From UBA668 sp963720695 (lineage in GTDB: Bacteria > Actinomycetota > Acidimicrobiia > Acidimicrobiales > Ilumatobacteraceae), in assembly GCA_963720695.1 (NCBI GenBank), contig CAVRGG010000007.1:186001-250000 (forward strand): DNA of 64,000 nt, in the 5' to 3' direction. Below the pieces are notes generated by a model that did no database searches, was not told the DNA's origin, and worked only from the letters and a program-made list of their open reading frames with translations. Of this stretch, positions 44,251-52,092 are shown piece by piece. The translations under genes were made by a program, and so were the position numbers. Position 1 is the first letter of the stretch; each line of letters starts with the position of its first letter.

Positions 44251-46068
44251 TCACGGGCGTTCGGTGGGCACGGTGACGTACTTGTCGAGGTCGCCCTCGT
44301 CGGCGCGGTGGCCGAGGGGTGCGACGACGAAGAATGCCCAGTCACGCGGCGCGAGCGTGGCGGCCAGCGTGGTCCTGTCGGTCGCAACACCTGTTCGCCA
44401 GTCGAGCACCGAGCGCGAGCCGTCGAGGCCGAGCTCGGCGAGCGTCAGGACGTCCTCGACGATCGTCTCGGGCATCGAGACGTTGATCGCAACCACGTAC
44501 GTCCACACCTGACCGCGCGCCGTTGCCGTGGTCGTGGCCCAGGCCAGTCGCTCGCCGTGGTCGGGGGCGCCGAACAGACAGTCGTCGACGAGCCCGACCG
44601 GCTGGTCGACATGCCGGATCCGCCCGTCGGCGTCGCACGTGCGCATGACGATCCCCGCGTCGGTGTGGCCGATTCGGTCCCCGATACCGACGGGGCCGGC
44701 CGACAGCGCAGAGAGCAGCGCCTCGAGTGCTGCATGGCGATCGCCGTCGATCGAGTCGGCTCCCGGTGGCGGTACCTGCGAGAAGAACACGTCCTTGAAC
44801 GCCCGAAGTCCGAGTGCGCCGGCGAGTCGATTCACCGTGAGGTACCAGACCCACAGCACGGCCGGGTCCTTCGCGAATCGGTAGTCGTCACTCGTACGGA
44901 CGGCGACGACGTGGGGGAGGGAGGCGGCGAGGATGAGATCGGCCGGTGTCGCCATGCACCAGATCAGATCGACGCCCGTGGCGTCGGCGTGACGGTCCAG
45001 CGCGGACTGCCATGAGGCAGCCCTGCCGGGACTCGCTCGGAGCGCTCGGACGCCGAACCAGTACATCAGCATCCAGTCCTGCTCGATGCAGCAGGCTCCC
45101 CAGCGCCGAGCGTCGTCGAACCATCGGCGGAAGAAGTCGGGATCGACCGGGTGGGCGGCGACGTCGTCGACCCACCAGTCGCCCCCTTCGTCGAGGTACG
45201 GCGACGACGGCGAGACGTGACGCGAGTGCAGCACGAGAGGCGGGTGATCGAGCCCGTCGGCCCATCGTTCGATCGCGTCGCGCTCCTCGGTCGCTGCATC
45301 GCTGAAGGCGTCGGCCCGTGGGGACCAGCGCATCATGCCGGTCGGTGGTACATCGCTCGGGTAACCGATCTCGTCGATCGGTCGCAGCGTCTCGTGGACG
45401 TAGAACCACGAGTCCAACTCGACGGCATCCACGGGCACGCCCTGTGCGCGGAGTTGGGTGACTGTCTCGGTCACACTGGCGCCGATCGTTCGTCCCGGCT
45501 CGGTGCGATACCAATAGGCCGCACCGTTGTCGGTCCAGTACGACAGGTGGGAGGTGATCGGGTTGGTGTCGCGTCGGCGCTCCATCGGAGGCCCGCCGCA
45601 CAGCTCCTCTGCCCATGCGGCGAGCACGTCCGCGGTGGACGTGCCGTCGTAGATCCCGACGGTGGTCTCGAAGCCCGCCGGGACGGATTCGAGGTCGCCA
45701 TGCCACCCCCAACGAAGATCGCCACTCTCGACGCTGATGATCTGCTCGTGCACGGCGACGAGTGGCGCGACCAACGTGGTGCGGACGCCCGAGCGGACGA
45801 TCAGCAGCCCGAGGGCCGGCGGCGAGTGCAGGTTCGGCGCGGGCCGGAAGTCGAAGTCGAGTGTCGGCCCGGCGGTGACCGGCAAGGCGAACTGGGTGAA
45901 CGCGAAACCGAGCAGCTGCATCGGCTCGGGGGAGGCGTCGGTGCGCAGCGTCAAGGAGATGGATGCGCCCGGTCGGGAGAAACGACCGGTCGTCAGGGCG
46001 CCCGTGGCGTCGTTCGCCCTCAGGGAGACGTGTCGCCCGTTCGGCGCGTCAGCGATCGACAGTTCCAC
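44251..46068 (-). CDS. GH36/alpha-galactosidase-like glycoside hydrolase
   Basis: A 605-aa protein with an N-terminal beta-sandwich (residues 1-170), a TIM barrel (about 170-480) and a C-terminal beta domain. Barrel segments TSHLSYWTDNGAAYWYRTEPG, VDAVELDSWFYVHE, CCIEQDWMLMYWFG and VRTSDDYRF resemble clan GH-D (GH36/GH31) enzymes, with the Asp of ELDSW or EQDWM as a plausible nucleophile. The exact family and sugar are not certain. GTG 46068 was chosen; no ribosome site is obvious. It is convergent to heliorhodopsin. Confidence 0.68.
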   Translation of the reverse strand: MELSIADAPNGRHVSLRANDATGALTTGRFSRPGASISLTLRTDASPEPMQLLGFAFTQFALPVTAGPTLDFDFRPAPNLHSPPALGLLIVRSGVRTTLVAPLVAVHEQIISVESGDLRWGWHGDLESVPAGFETTVGIYDGTSTADVLAAWAEELCGGPPMERRRDTNPITSHLSYWTDNGAAYWYRTEPGRTIGASVTETVTQLRAQGVPVDAVELDSWFYVHETLRPIDEIGYPSDVPPTGMMRWSPRADAFSDAATEERDAIERWADGLDHPPLVLHSRHVSPSSPYLDEGGDWWVDDVAAHPVDPDFFRRWFDDARRWGACCIEQDWMLMYWFGVRALRASPGRAASWQSALDRHADATGVDLIWCMATPADLILAASLPHVVAVRTSDDYRFAKDPAVLWVWYLTVNRLAGALGLRAFKDVFFSQVPPPGADSIDGDRHAALEALLSALSAGPVGIGDRIGHTDAGIVMRTCDADGRIRHVDQPVGLVDDCLFGAPDHGERLAWATTTATARGQVWTYVVAINVSMPETIVEDVLTLAELGLDGSRSVLDWRTGVATDRTTLAATLAPRDWAFFVVAPLGHRADEGDLDKYVTVPTERP

Positions 46069-46130
46069 GGTCGCAGGGCCGTGCGAGGAGGCCGATGTCG
46101 ATCAACGAGCCGTTGTGTCCCGGCATCGAG

Positions 46131-46541
46131 TCAGACGCCTCGGGTCCGCTTCAGGAGGCGTGCCGCGTGCTCGTCGGTGAGGCGCTTCGGTGCGCTGGCG
46201 AGCCAGGCATCGACCAACGCGGCGCGGAGGACCGGCTTGCGCACGACCGGGAGCCGGATCAGCACTGCCGCGTAGCCGTCGAAGTGAGGGATCGTGAAGA
46301 ACGCGTCGGGGTTGGCCTGGAGGACGGCCTCCTTCTCGGCGAGGTCGTCGACGGTCACCGCGAGGATCGGTCCGTCGGGTGGTGTCTCGTCGCCGAACCG
46401 GCGCAGATCGGCCTTGCTGAACGGCCGTTCCCAGGCGAACGCCTTGTCCGCCACGCTCCACGTGCGATGCCCGTAGCGGAATCCCTCGGTGGTCTCGGGA
46501 AGCGCCAACGCGAGCGGGCCGATCTCCTCGATGCGCACCAT
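46131..46541 (-). CDS. MmcQ/YjbR family protein
   Basis: A 136-aa single-domain protein: PLALALPETTEGFRYGHRTWSVADKAFAWERPFS, then AEKEAVLQANPDAFFTIPHFDGYAAVLIRL and LVDAWLASAPKRLTDE. This is the CyaY-like fold of MmcQ/YjbR proteins, which probably bind DNA. ATG is fixed by TACCGT 6 nt upstream. It ends 63 bp from the start of the glycoside hydrolase on the same strand. Confidence 0.88.
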   Translation of the reverse strand: MVRIEEIGPLALALPETTEGFRYGHRTWSVADKAFAWERPFSKADLRRFGDETPPDGPILAVTVDDLAEKEAVLQANPDAFFTIPHFDGYAAVLIRLPVVRKPVLRAALVDAWLASAPKRLTDEHAARLLKRTRGV

Positions 46542-46553
46542 GGGCACACGGTA
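46542..46553 (-). promoter_or_regulatory. Leaderless -10 hexamer for the MmcQ/YjbR gene
   Basis: TACCGT, 6-nt spacer, ATG 46541. Confidence 0.5.
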
Positions 46554-46570
46554 GTGCGCCGGATCGCGGG

Positions 46571-47065
46571 TCAGTGCCGGCGCGTCTTGGCGTGCTGTTC
46601 GACGAACTTCAGCATCGTCAGGTGCTTCGCGGTGTCCAACTGCATCGTCTCCACGAGCAGGCTCCACAGGGTCGTGTCCTCGAAGTCGCGGAGCTCCTTG
46701 CGGAGGCGCTTGAGTTCCACGGCGTCGCGTTCCTCGTTGTCGATCAACCGTCGCGTCAGTTCCAGCACGACGTCGGTGTCCGCGTGATGGAAGTCGAGAT
46801 AGGGCACGACCGGGTCATCGCTGCTCAACTCGGCCTGCACCTTCAGGGACGCGGCGAGATCGGCGAACTGGCGATGATGCCGTCGTTCGTCCTCGGCCAA
46901 CAGCCCGATGACGTAGGCGAGTGCTTTGGAGTCGGTGCGTTCGGCGGCCTGCACGTAGCCGCTGAGCATCTCCCCCTCGATCTGGGCGTGTGTGGTCAGG
47001 TGCCGGAACATCTCGCGCTCCCAGACACTGGCTCCGACAGGTGGTTGCAGCGTGTCATCGCTCAT
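46571..47065 (-). CDS. Ferritin-like/rubrerythrin-type four-helix protein
   Basis: A 164-aa all-helical protein. Carboxylate/His ligands at REMFRHLTTHAQIEGEML, LLAEDERRHHRQFADL and EERDAVELKRL fit a di-iron ferritin-like bundle. The WEREMFRHLTTHAQIE start is like bacterial ferritin-domain proteins annotated as hypothetical. It is cytoplasmic. GGAG precedes the ATG. It shares a 71-bp divergent region with coaE in which a strong dyad is found. Confidence 0.78.
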   Translation of the reverse strand: MSDDTLQPPVGASVWEREMFRHLTTHAQIEGEMLSGYVQAAERTDSKALAYVIGLLAEDERRHHRQFADLAASLKVQAELSSDDPVVPYLDFHHADTDVVLELTRRLIDNEERDAVELKRLRKELRDFEDTTLWSLLVETMQLDTAKHLTMLKFVEQHAKTRRH

Positions 47066-47099
47066 GGCTCCAGTGTGATCCTGGCCGGGCGCGACGAGC

Positions 47100-47118
47100 C
47101 AGGGGCTTTCTACCCCTG
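47100..47118. promoter_or_regulatory. CAGGGG-N7-CCCCTG dyad between ferritin-like gene and coaE
   Basis: A perfect 6-bp inverted repeat around CTTTCTA. The GGGGCTTT half is similar to DosR/NarL-type boxes and to the dyad at 4928-4945. It could equally be a repressor site for the ferritin-like gene. Confidence 0.35.
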
Positions 47119-47124
47119 CACGAC

Positions 47125-47136
47125 TAACGTGCCGAC
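47125..47136 (+). promoter_or_regulatory. Leaderless -10 hexamer for coaE
   Basis: TAACGT, 6-nt spacer, GTG 47137. Confidence 0.5.
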
Positions 47137-47751
47137 GTGCTGGTCATCGGACTCACGGGAGGGATCGGGTCGGGGAAGTCGACGGTTGCGTCGATGCTCG
47201 CCGACCACGGTGCGCTCGTGATCGACGTCGACGCAGTGGGGCGAGACGTGATCGCGCCCGGGGGCCGGGCCGAGGCCGCCGTGCTCGCCGAGTTCGGTCC
47301 GACCGTCGAGGCGCCGGACGGTCACATCGATCGGGCGGCGCTGGCACGAGCCGTCTTCGGAACGCCTGCGGCCCTCGATCGGCTGACGTCGATCAGCCAC
47401 CCGGCGATCAACGACTCGTTGGCCGCGCAGCTCGCGATGGTTCCGCCCGACGCCGTCGTCGTACTCGACATGGCGATCCTCATCGAGAGCAACCTCGGCA
47501 GGCTCTCCGACGGAGAGGGCTACACGAAGGTGATCGTGGTCGAAGCGCCCGAAGCACTTCGCGTGGCCCGTGCGGTGGCGCGGGGCATGGCCGAGGACGA
47601 CGTGCGCGCCCGCATCGCCTCGCAGGCGACCGACGCGCAGCGACGAGCGGCTGCGGATGTGGTGGTCGTCAACGACGGCGATCGCGCCGCGCTCGCCGCC
47701 GAGGTCGCCGCGCTGTGGGCGACCATCGGAAGCTGGGTCGCCGAGGCCTGA
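47137..47751 (+). CDS. coaE: Dephospho-CoA kinase
   Basis: A 204-aa kinase for the last step of coenzyme A synthesis, phosphorylating the ribose 3'-OH of dephospho-CoA. P-loop GGIGSGKST at 8-16, DVDAVGRDVI (normally DADxxxR), then RLTSISHPAINDSL (HP motif) and VVVLDMAILIE (the D-x-P-L-L-x-E equivalent). It ends cleanly 3 bp from the convergent gene. Mycobacterial-type long C-terminal extensions are absent. Confidence 0.95.
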   Translation: MLVIGLTGGIGSGKSTVASMLADHGALVIDVDAVGRDVIAPGGRAEAAVLAEFGPTVEAPDGHIDRAALARAVFGTPAALDRLTSISHPAINDSLAAQLAMVPPDAVVVLDMAILIESNLGRLSDGEGYTKVIVVEAPEALRVARAVARGMAEDDVRARIASQATDAQRRAAADVVVVNDGDRAALAAEVAALWATIGSWVAEA

Positions 47752-47754
47752 CCC

Positions 47755-48852
47755 TCAGGGGTGGAAGCGCACGAAGTGCACCGGCGGGAGGTTGGTCGAG
47801 ACGGTCGTCCAACGTTCACCCGCGTCGTCGCTCGCCCACAGCGACCCGGTGGTGGAGCCCATCACCAACTGCGTGCCGGTGGGATCGACGTCGAATGCGT
47901 GGCGGTAGACGAGGTCGTACGCGTGGCGGTCGGGCAGGCCCGAGCCGAACGACTCGAACGACGCGCCGCCATCGGTGGTTCGGGTCACGACGAGCGCGCC
48001 GTCGACGGGGATCCGCATCTCGTCCTTCACGGCAGGGATGAACCACGCGGTGTCGGGGTCGGTGGGATGGGCCAACGCGGCGAACCCGAAGACCGACGGT
48101 GGTCGGTCGGTGATCTCGGTCCAGTTGCGCCCTCCGTCGATCGAGCGGAAGCAGCCGTTGTGGTGTTGGTTCCACACCACGTCGGGGGCAGCGGCACATC
48201 GAGAGAGCCGGTGCGGGTCCTGCACGATCGGCCCGAACTCCTCACCCGGCGGCATGTACTCGTTGCGCATGCCGTGCGTGACGTTCCAGGTCTCGCCGGC
48301 GTCGTCGGTGATCCATGCACCGCCGCAGGAGATCCCGATGAGCACCGTGTCGGGCGACCGCGGGTCCGGCGAGATGCTGTGGATGCCGGGCCAGTCGTAG
48401 CCACCTCCGAACCACTCGGTCCGTTCGGGCATGTCCCACAGCGAACGCACGAGGGCCCACGACGCCCCGCGGTCCGAGGACCGGAACAGGCCGCCAGGAA
48501 TGGTGCCGCACCACAGTTCGTCGGGGCGCTCCACGGGTCCGTTCTCGAGCGTCCACATCAGTTGCACCGTCCACGGCCATGGCTGCTGCGTCATCGGGGA
48601 GACATCCGTGGCGTCCGCGGGACGGTCGGGGAACGCAGGGGCACCGACCTCCTCCCACGTTCCGCCCACCTCCTTGCGCCACAGATGCGATCCGAAGTGC
48701 CCGGTGCCGAGCGCGGCGTAGACCGCTCCGTCGTGGCCGACGACCGCAGAGCTGACCGGCTCACCGAGGAAGTCGACGTGATCGATCTCCCACCCGGCAC
48801 CCGACCGTTCCAACGTGAACAGACCCTTGCGGGTCCCGACCAACAGACTCAT
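47755..48852 (-). CDS. Sialidase/BNR-repeat beta-propeller protein
   Basis: A 365-aa propeller with repeated Asp-box motifs (SSDRGASW, TDDAGETW, SIDGGRNW, TTDGGASF, SDDAGERW). It belongs to the exo-alpha-sialidase/VPS10-like superfamily of non-secreted bacterial proteins; no signal peptide and no sialidase active-site Arg triad is obvious. The small MoaD/ThiS-like gene lies directly upstream, its TGA ending one base before this ATG. This pairing suggests the propeller may be a partner of a ubiquitin-like sulfur carrier. Confidence 0.85.
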   Translation of the reverse strand: MSLLVGTRKGLFTLERSGAGWEIDHVDFLGEPVSSAVVGHDGAVYAALGTGHFGSHLWRKEVGGTWEEVGAPAFPDRPADATDVSPMTQQPWPWTVQLMWTLENGPVERPDELWCGTIPGGLFRSSDRGASWALVRSLWDMPERTEWFGGGYDWPGIHSISPDPRSPDTVLIGISCGGAWITDDAGETWNVTHGMRNEYMPPGEEFGPIVQDPHRLSRCAAAPDVVWNQHHNGCFRSIDGGRNWTEITDRPPSVFGFAALAHPTDPDTAWFIPAVKDEMRIPVDGALVVTRTTDGGASFESFGSGLPDRHAYDLVYRHAFDVDPTGTQLVMGSTTGSLWASDDAGERWTTVSTNLPPVHFVRFHP

Positions 48853-48853
48853 C

Positions 48854-49123
48854 TCATCCTCCCGAGAGCGCTTGCATGACGGTGATCTCGCCCTCGGGCG
48901 TCACCTGATCCGACTGTGCCAACGGGTCGCGAATCTGCTCTCCGTCCACGAAGACGGCAACGTGCCGACGAACATGGGATTGTTCGTCGAGCACGTAGGA
49001 CCGGACTTGAGGATGGACGGCGAAGTAGGACGCCAAACACTGCGCAACCGTCGACCCGTCGACCGTGGCCGATGGGCAGTCGACGTGTCGGCGCAGATTC
49101 GAGGTGAACGTGATCGACGGCAC
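48854..49123 (-). CDS. MoaD/ThiS-family small sulfur-carrier-like protein
   Basis: An 89-aa beta-grasp protein: MPSITFTSNLRRHVDCPSATVDGSTVAQCLASYFAVHP, VRSYVLDEQSHVRRHVAVFVDGEQI, and a C-terminal TVMQALSGG ending in Gly-Gly, as needed for adenylation and thiocarboxylate formation. It differs from true MoaD in its N-terminal strand. The start is GTG with TAGTGT 7 nt upstream, and it is joined to the sialidase-like gene as an operon. Confidence 0.85.
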   Translation of the reverse strand: MPSITFTSNLRRHVDCPSATVDGSTVAQCLASYFAVHPQVRSYVLDEQSHVRRHVAVFVDGEQIRDPLAQSDQVTPEGEITVMQALSGG

Positions 49124-49136
49124 GGACCGAACACTA
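49124..49136 (-). promoter_or_regulatory. Leaderless -10 hexamer for the MoaD-propeller operon
   Basis: TAGTGT, 7-nt spacer, GTG 49123. Confidence 0.5.
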
Positions 49137-49164
49137 GTGCGATTCGATCCGTGCCGTGTTCACG

Positions 49165-49605
49165 TCATTCGGAGGTGGTCGCCTCGATCGGTGTGGGCGT
49201 CGCCTGGCCGGTCCCGACCTGCACCTTGCGGGGCTTCGCCTTCTCGGCGACCGGAATGCGAACGGTCAACACGCCGTCGTGGAGGTCGGCCTCGAGGTGC
49301 TCGAGGTCGAGTCCGTCGCCGAGTTGGATCTGACGGCGGAACGACCCGCGGTAGCGCTCGGCGAAGTACGCCTGGTCGCCCTCCTCACGCTGCCAGTCGC
49401 GCTCGGCCGCGATCGTGAGGACATTGCGCTCGACCGTGATGTCGAGGTTCTCGGCCTTCACGCCGGGAAGGTCGATGTGCACCCACACGTCGCTGCCGCG
49501 CCGGAACGCGTCCATCGACATGGTGCTGATCGATCCACTCGGTCGTCCGGCGAACCGGTTGAACAGGGTGTCGAGATCACGAAACGGATCTGTCTGCATC
49601 AACAT
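49165..49605 (-). CDS. Hsp20/alpha-crystallin small heat-shock protein
   Basis: A 146-aa Hsp20: N-terminus MLMQTDPFRDLDTLFNRF, alpha-crystallin domain (about 40-130) with VWVHIDLPGVKAENLDITVERNVLTIAAERD, GSFRRQIQLGDGLD, ADLHDGVLTVRIPV and a C-terminal extension. It is an ATP-independent holdase. GAGGTG lies 6 nt before ATG 49605 and fixes the start; the frame is open further up. The promoter overlaps a long perfect palindrome, so expression is probably repressor-controlled. Confidence 0.94.
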   Translation of the reverse strand: MLMQTDPFRDLDTLFNRFAGRPSGSISTMSMDAFRRGSDVWVHIDLPGVKAENLDITVERNVLTIAAERDWQREEGDQAYFAERYRGSFRRQIQLGDGLDLEHLEADLHDGVLTVRIPVAEKAKPRKVQVGTGQATPTPIEATTSE

Positions 49606-49639
49606 GGGAATCACCTCGTGGGGTTGGAGGGATGGATAC

Positions 49640-49678
49640 GACACTCAACATAATGCCGACGATTATGTTGAGTGTCAA
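49640..49678 (-). promoter_or_regulatory. Hsp20 promoter embedded in a perfect 15-bp inverted repeat
   Basis: Arms at 49640-49654 and 49662-49676 are perfect reverse complements (15 bp, 7-bp spacer), 35 bp upstream of the Hsp20 ATG. On the minus strand TTGACA (49678-49673) and CATTAT (49655-49650) are 17 bp apart, a near-canonical sigma-70 promoter. The repeat covers most of both hexamers, as expected for a repressor operator. It does not match HAIR or CIRCE. Confidence 0.78.
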
Positions 49679-49703
49679 CCCCTCGGTGTGAAACAATGCG
49701 CCG

Positions 49704-50444
49704 ATGGGTGAGCGTGTCGATCCCCGGTTCCGGCGAGCGCGGGCCGCGTGGCTGGCGTCGCTGACATCGGACAACACCCGGGCCGCGTACGGTCGCGACC
49801 TGGAGGTGTACGAGGCCTGGCTCGTCCTCGTGTCGCGCCACGACGGCGAGGTCACGGCAGAGGAGTTCGAGGACTTCCTCGAGCACTGCACGGCATCGGG
49901 CGCGAGCCCGACCACCGTCAACCGGCGGCTGGCGGCGGTCTCGTCCTTCTACCGCCACGTGACTCCCACGTGGAAGTCGATCGACCCGACGCAGGGGTCA
50001 CGGCGAGCAGAGACCGGGCCCCGCCGGCCCGCCGACGGGCTCACCGTCGCCCAGGAGCGTGCCGTCTGGGCCGCGGCAGAACGAGTCGGTGGCAAGAGCG
50101 CCGTGCTCGTCGCGCTCGTGCTCTACGACGGGTTGAAGTCCAAGGATCTGCTGCGCCTCGACATCGAGCACCTCCACGTGCACGAGCACGGTGTCGCGAT
50201 CAAGGCGCCCGAGGTGGTCGGTGTGCAGGTGGCCGACCTCGACCATCGCACGGCGCTCGTCATCAGGTCCCACATCGGCGGCCGACGATCGGGGCCGCTG
50301 CTCATGGGGGAGAACCCCACCCGTGATGCCGACCGCCTGACGAGGTTCGGCGTGGACTACCTCATCAAGAAGATCGGTCGACAGGCGGGACTGGAGGTGC
50401 CGCTGACCGTCAACACGCTCCGCGCCACCCGACTGCCGCGGTGA
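49704..50444 (+). CDS. Truncated tyrosine-recombinase-like protein without catalytic Tyr
   Basis: A 246-aa protein. An N-terminal SAM-like DNA-binding domain (RAAWLASLTSDNTRAAYGRDLEVYEAWL ... PTTVNRRLAAVSSFYRHV) is followed by a catalytic-like domain. The first catalytic Arg (usually GxRxxEL) reads GLKSKDLLRLD, so it is Lys. The protein stops ten residues after the TVNTLRATR box that normally holds HxLR, before the second His and the nucleophilic Tyr. No room for more exists: the convergent selenoprotein gene ends 4 bp on. It is probably a non-recombining DNA-binding derivative or a dead recombinase. Confidence 0.78.
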   Translation: MGERVDPRFRRARAAWLASLTSDNTRAAYGRDLEVYEAWLVLVSRHDGEVTAEEFEDFLEHCTASGASPTTVNRRLAAVSSFYRHVTPTWKSIDPTQGSRRAETGPRRPADGLTVAQERAVWAAAERVGGKSAVLVALVLYDGLKSKDLLRLDIEHLHVHEHGVAIKAPEVVGVQVADLDHRTALVIRSHIGGRRSGPLLMGENPTRDADRLTRFGVDYLIKKIGRQAGLEVPLTVNTLRATRLPR

Positions 50445-50447
50445 CCG

Positions 50448-51602
50448 TCAGCGCTGACCGGGGGTCATGTAGAACCAGATCGGGAACTTGGCACCGGAGT
50501 CCCTGATCGCGGCGCGGGCCGCGAGCACCGTGGCGCCGGCCTCGGTGCGGTCGAAGAACCAGTCCTCCATCGCCCGCCCGCCCGGCATCGGGCCGTCGAC
50601 GAGTTCGAGCGCGGCTTCCTCGTAGTAGGTGCGGATGTCGTGGCACACCGCGATGGTGTTGCCGCCGGGAATGCCCGCCGTGGCCCAGTCCTGGCCGTTG
50701 GCGATGGCGTGCAGGACGCCGATCGCAGCAGGCACGCCGTCAGCGTCGATCACACGGCCGACTGACGTGACCCCGCGGCGCGCGAGCGCCCGGTCGTACG
50801 CCTTGCGCAGACCGCGGGCCTCGTCGACGGCTGGTGGCAGTGTGGGATCGAACCGCGGCGGCAGCGCGCAGGCGACCGGTTGCTCGTCGGCCTCGATGAC
50901 CTCGGGATGGTCGACGAGCACGGGTCCCGACTCCGCGTCGAGCAACGCGAACGCCCGGGCGAGGACATCGTGCTGGAACTCGGGGTCCGACGGCCGCCCG
51001 AGCGGTCTGCCGAGCGGGAACTCGCAGTGCAGCGCGCGTGGTGGTGCCACCTTCACCGCCATCTCACGAACCGACGACAGGACGACGGTGGCGATGCCGG
51101 CGGCCTCGAACACATGGGCGAGCACACTCACGGTGCGCGTGCACAGTGGTCAAACGGGCGTGAGGATCACCACGTCGACGCCGTCCTGGCGGAGTGCCGC
51201 TGCCGCAGCGGGACCACTGTCGAGTCGAATCGTGGCGACGTCGTCGGGCTGGTTGCCGGCGAACGACAGGTGGCGTGGGGCCACTGCGCCGATGACGCCC
51301 CGCGCCGCGAGTTCCTCCAGCCGATCGATCGGATACACGACGTTGAGATCGATCGCCACACCGGTGTGGTCGAAGTTCGGGCTCCAGTGACCCAGCACGA
51401 GATCGCGGCGGTCGCGGTCGATGAACCGGTAGCTCGTGTCGCCGGCGGTGAACCCGCGGTCGTCGGGGGTGTGCAGCGCCGCGGAGGTGACGATGGCGAC
51501 GGTGGCGGTCGCGAGTGCGGGGGGAGTGACCCACGCGGGGTTCGGGAACTCGGGTGCGGGCAGCGTGGCCGAGTGAGCCCGCATCATCTGGTCACCGTTC
51601 AT
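50448..51602 (-). CDS. Grd/Prd selenoprotein B-like reductase (Sec151 encoded by UGA)
   Basis: Reading through one TGA (51152-51150) joins two frames that would otherwise be separate proteins and gives 384 aa. FDHTGVAIDLNVVYPIDRLEELAARGVIGAVAPRHLSFAG (about 75-115) and ADGVDVVILTPV precede Sec151, and PLCTRTVSVLAHVFEAAGIATVVLSSVREMAVKV follows: a UxxC redox motif (Sec151/Cys154) as in GrdB/PrdB selenoprotein B. The second half has LRKAYDRALARRGVT and the cofactor-pocket-like C-terminus (WFFDRTEAGATVLAARAAIRDSGAKFP). True GrdB reduces glycine, sarcosine, betaine or proline with GrdA/E partners, which are absent here, so a different two-electron reduction is likely. ATG 51602 lies 4 nt after the upstream gene stop. 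A SECIS hairpin is present. Confidence 0.88.
51122..51138 (-). promoter_or_regulatory. Bacterial SECIS hairpin of the Grd-like gene
   Basis: On the mRNA, GCGCAC-CGUGA-GUGUGC: six pairs (one G-U) and a CGUGA loop, 18-22 nt after the UGA. Same loop as the peroxiredoxin SECIS. Confidence 0.75.
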
Positions 51603-51606
51603 CGGG

Positions 51607-52092
51607 TCAGCCTCCCACACGTTCGAGCCGGGCGGTGAACCCGACGTACGTCCAGACGAGTTGGTCGCCGTCGATCCGGCGGGTGACCTCGATGGGGAGC
51701 CCGACGGGGCGAAGGACGTGCACGCCGTCCTCGAACGTGGCCACGACCGTGATCGGCGTGGCGCGGTCGAACTCGGCGACGTCGTGGACACCGTGCTCCT
51801 CGGTGCCGTCGGCCCGCATGTCGTGGACGATGCCCGAGGCCGTGACGATCACCCGGTTGCCGCACTGTTCGATCCGTTGGATCTTGCCGATCGCTGGGTG
51901 CGTCGGTTCGTCGGCGCCGTTCACCTCGATGCTGACCACCTGCCACGTCCCTCGCATGTCGGGTGCACCATCGACGAGTGGCTCGGTGCACCCCGACAGG
52001 AAGGGGGCGGGCATCTGCGTCCAACCTCCGGGAGGTGTGTGCGCGACGGGGATGTCGTCCGCGGTCGCTGCGGAGCTCGAATGTATTGCCAT
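51607..52092 (-). CDS. Lipocalin-like protein upstream of the Grd-like selenoprotein
   Basis: A 161-aa beta-rich protein: MRGTWQVVSIEVNGADEP, IQRIEQCGNRVIVTASGIVHDM, PITVVATFEDGVHVLRPVGLPIEVTRRIDGDQLVWTYVGFTARLERV. The alternating strands suggest a lipocalin-like barrel; the function is unknown. No signal peptide. It shares an operon with the selenoprotein (4-nt gap), so it may bind the substrate. ATG 52092 lies inside the inverted repeat, and a TATTGT hexamer 8 nt upstream supports a leaderless start. Confidence 0.68.
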   Translation of the reverse strand: MAIHSSSAATADDIPVAHTPPGGWTQMPAPFLSGCTEPLVDGAPDMRGTWQVVSIEVNGADEPTHPAIGKIQRIEQCGNRVIVTASGIVHDMRADGTEEHGVHDVAEFDRATPITVVATFEDGVHVLRPVGLPIEVTRRIDGDQLVWTYVGFTARLERVGG

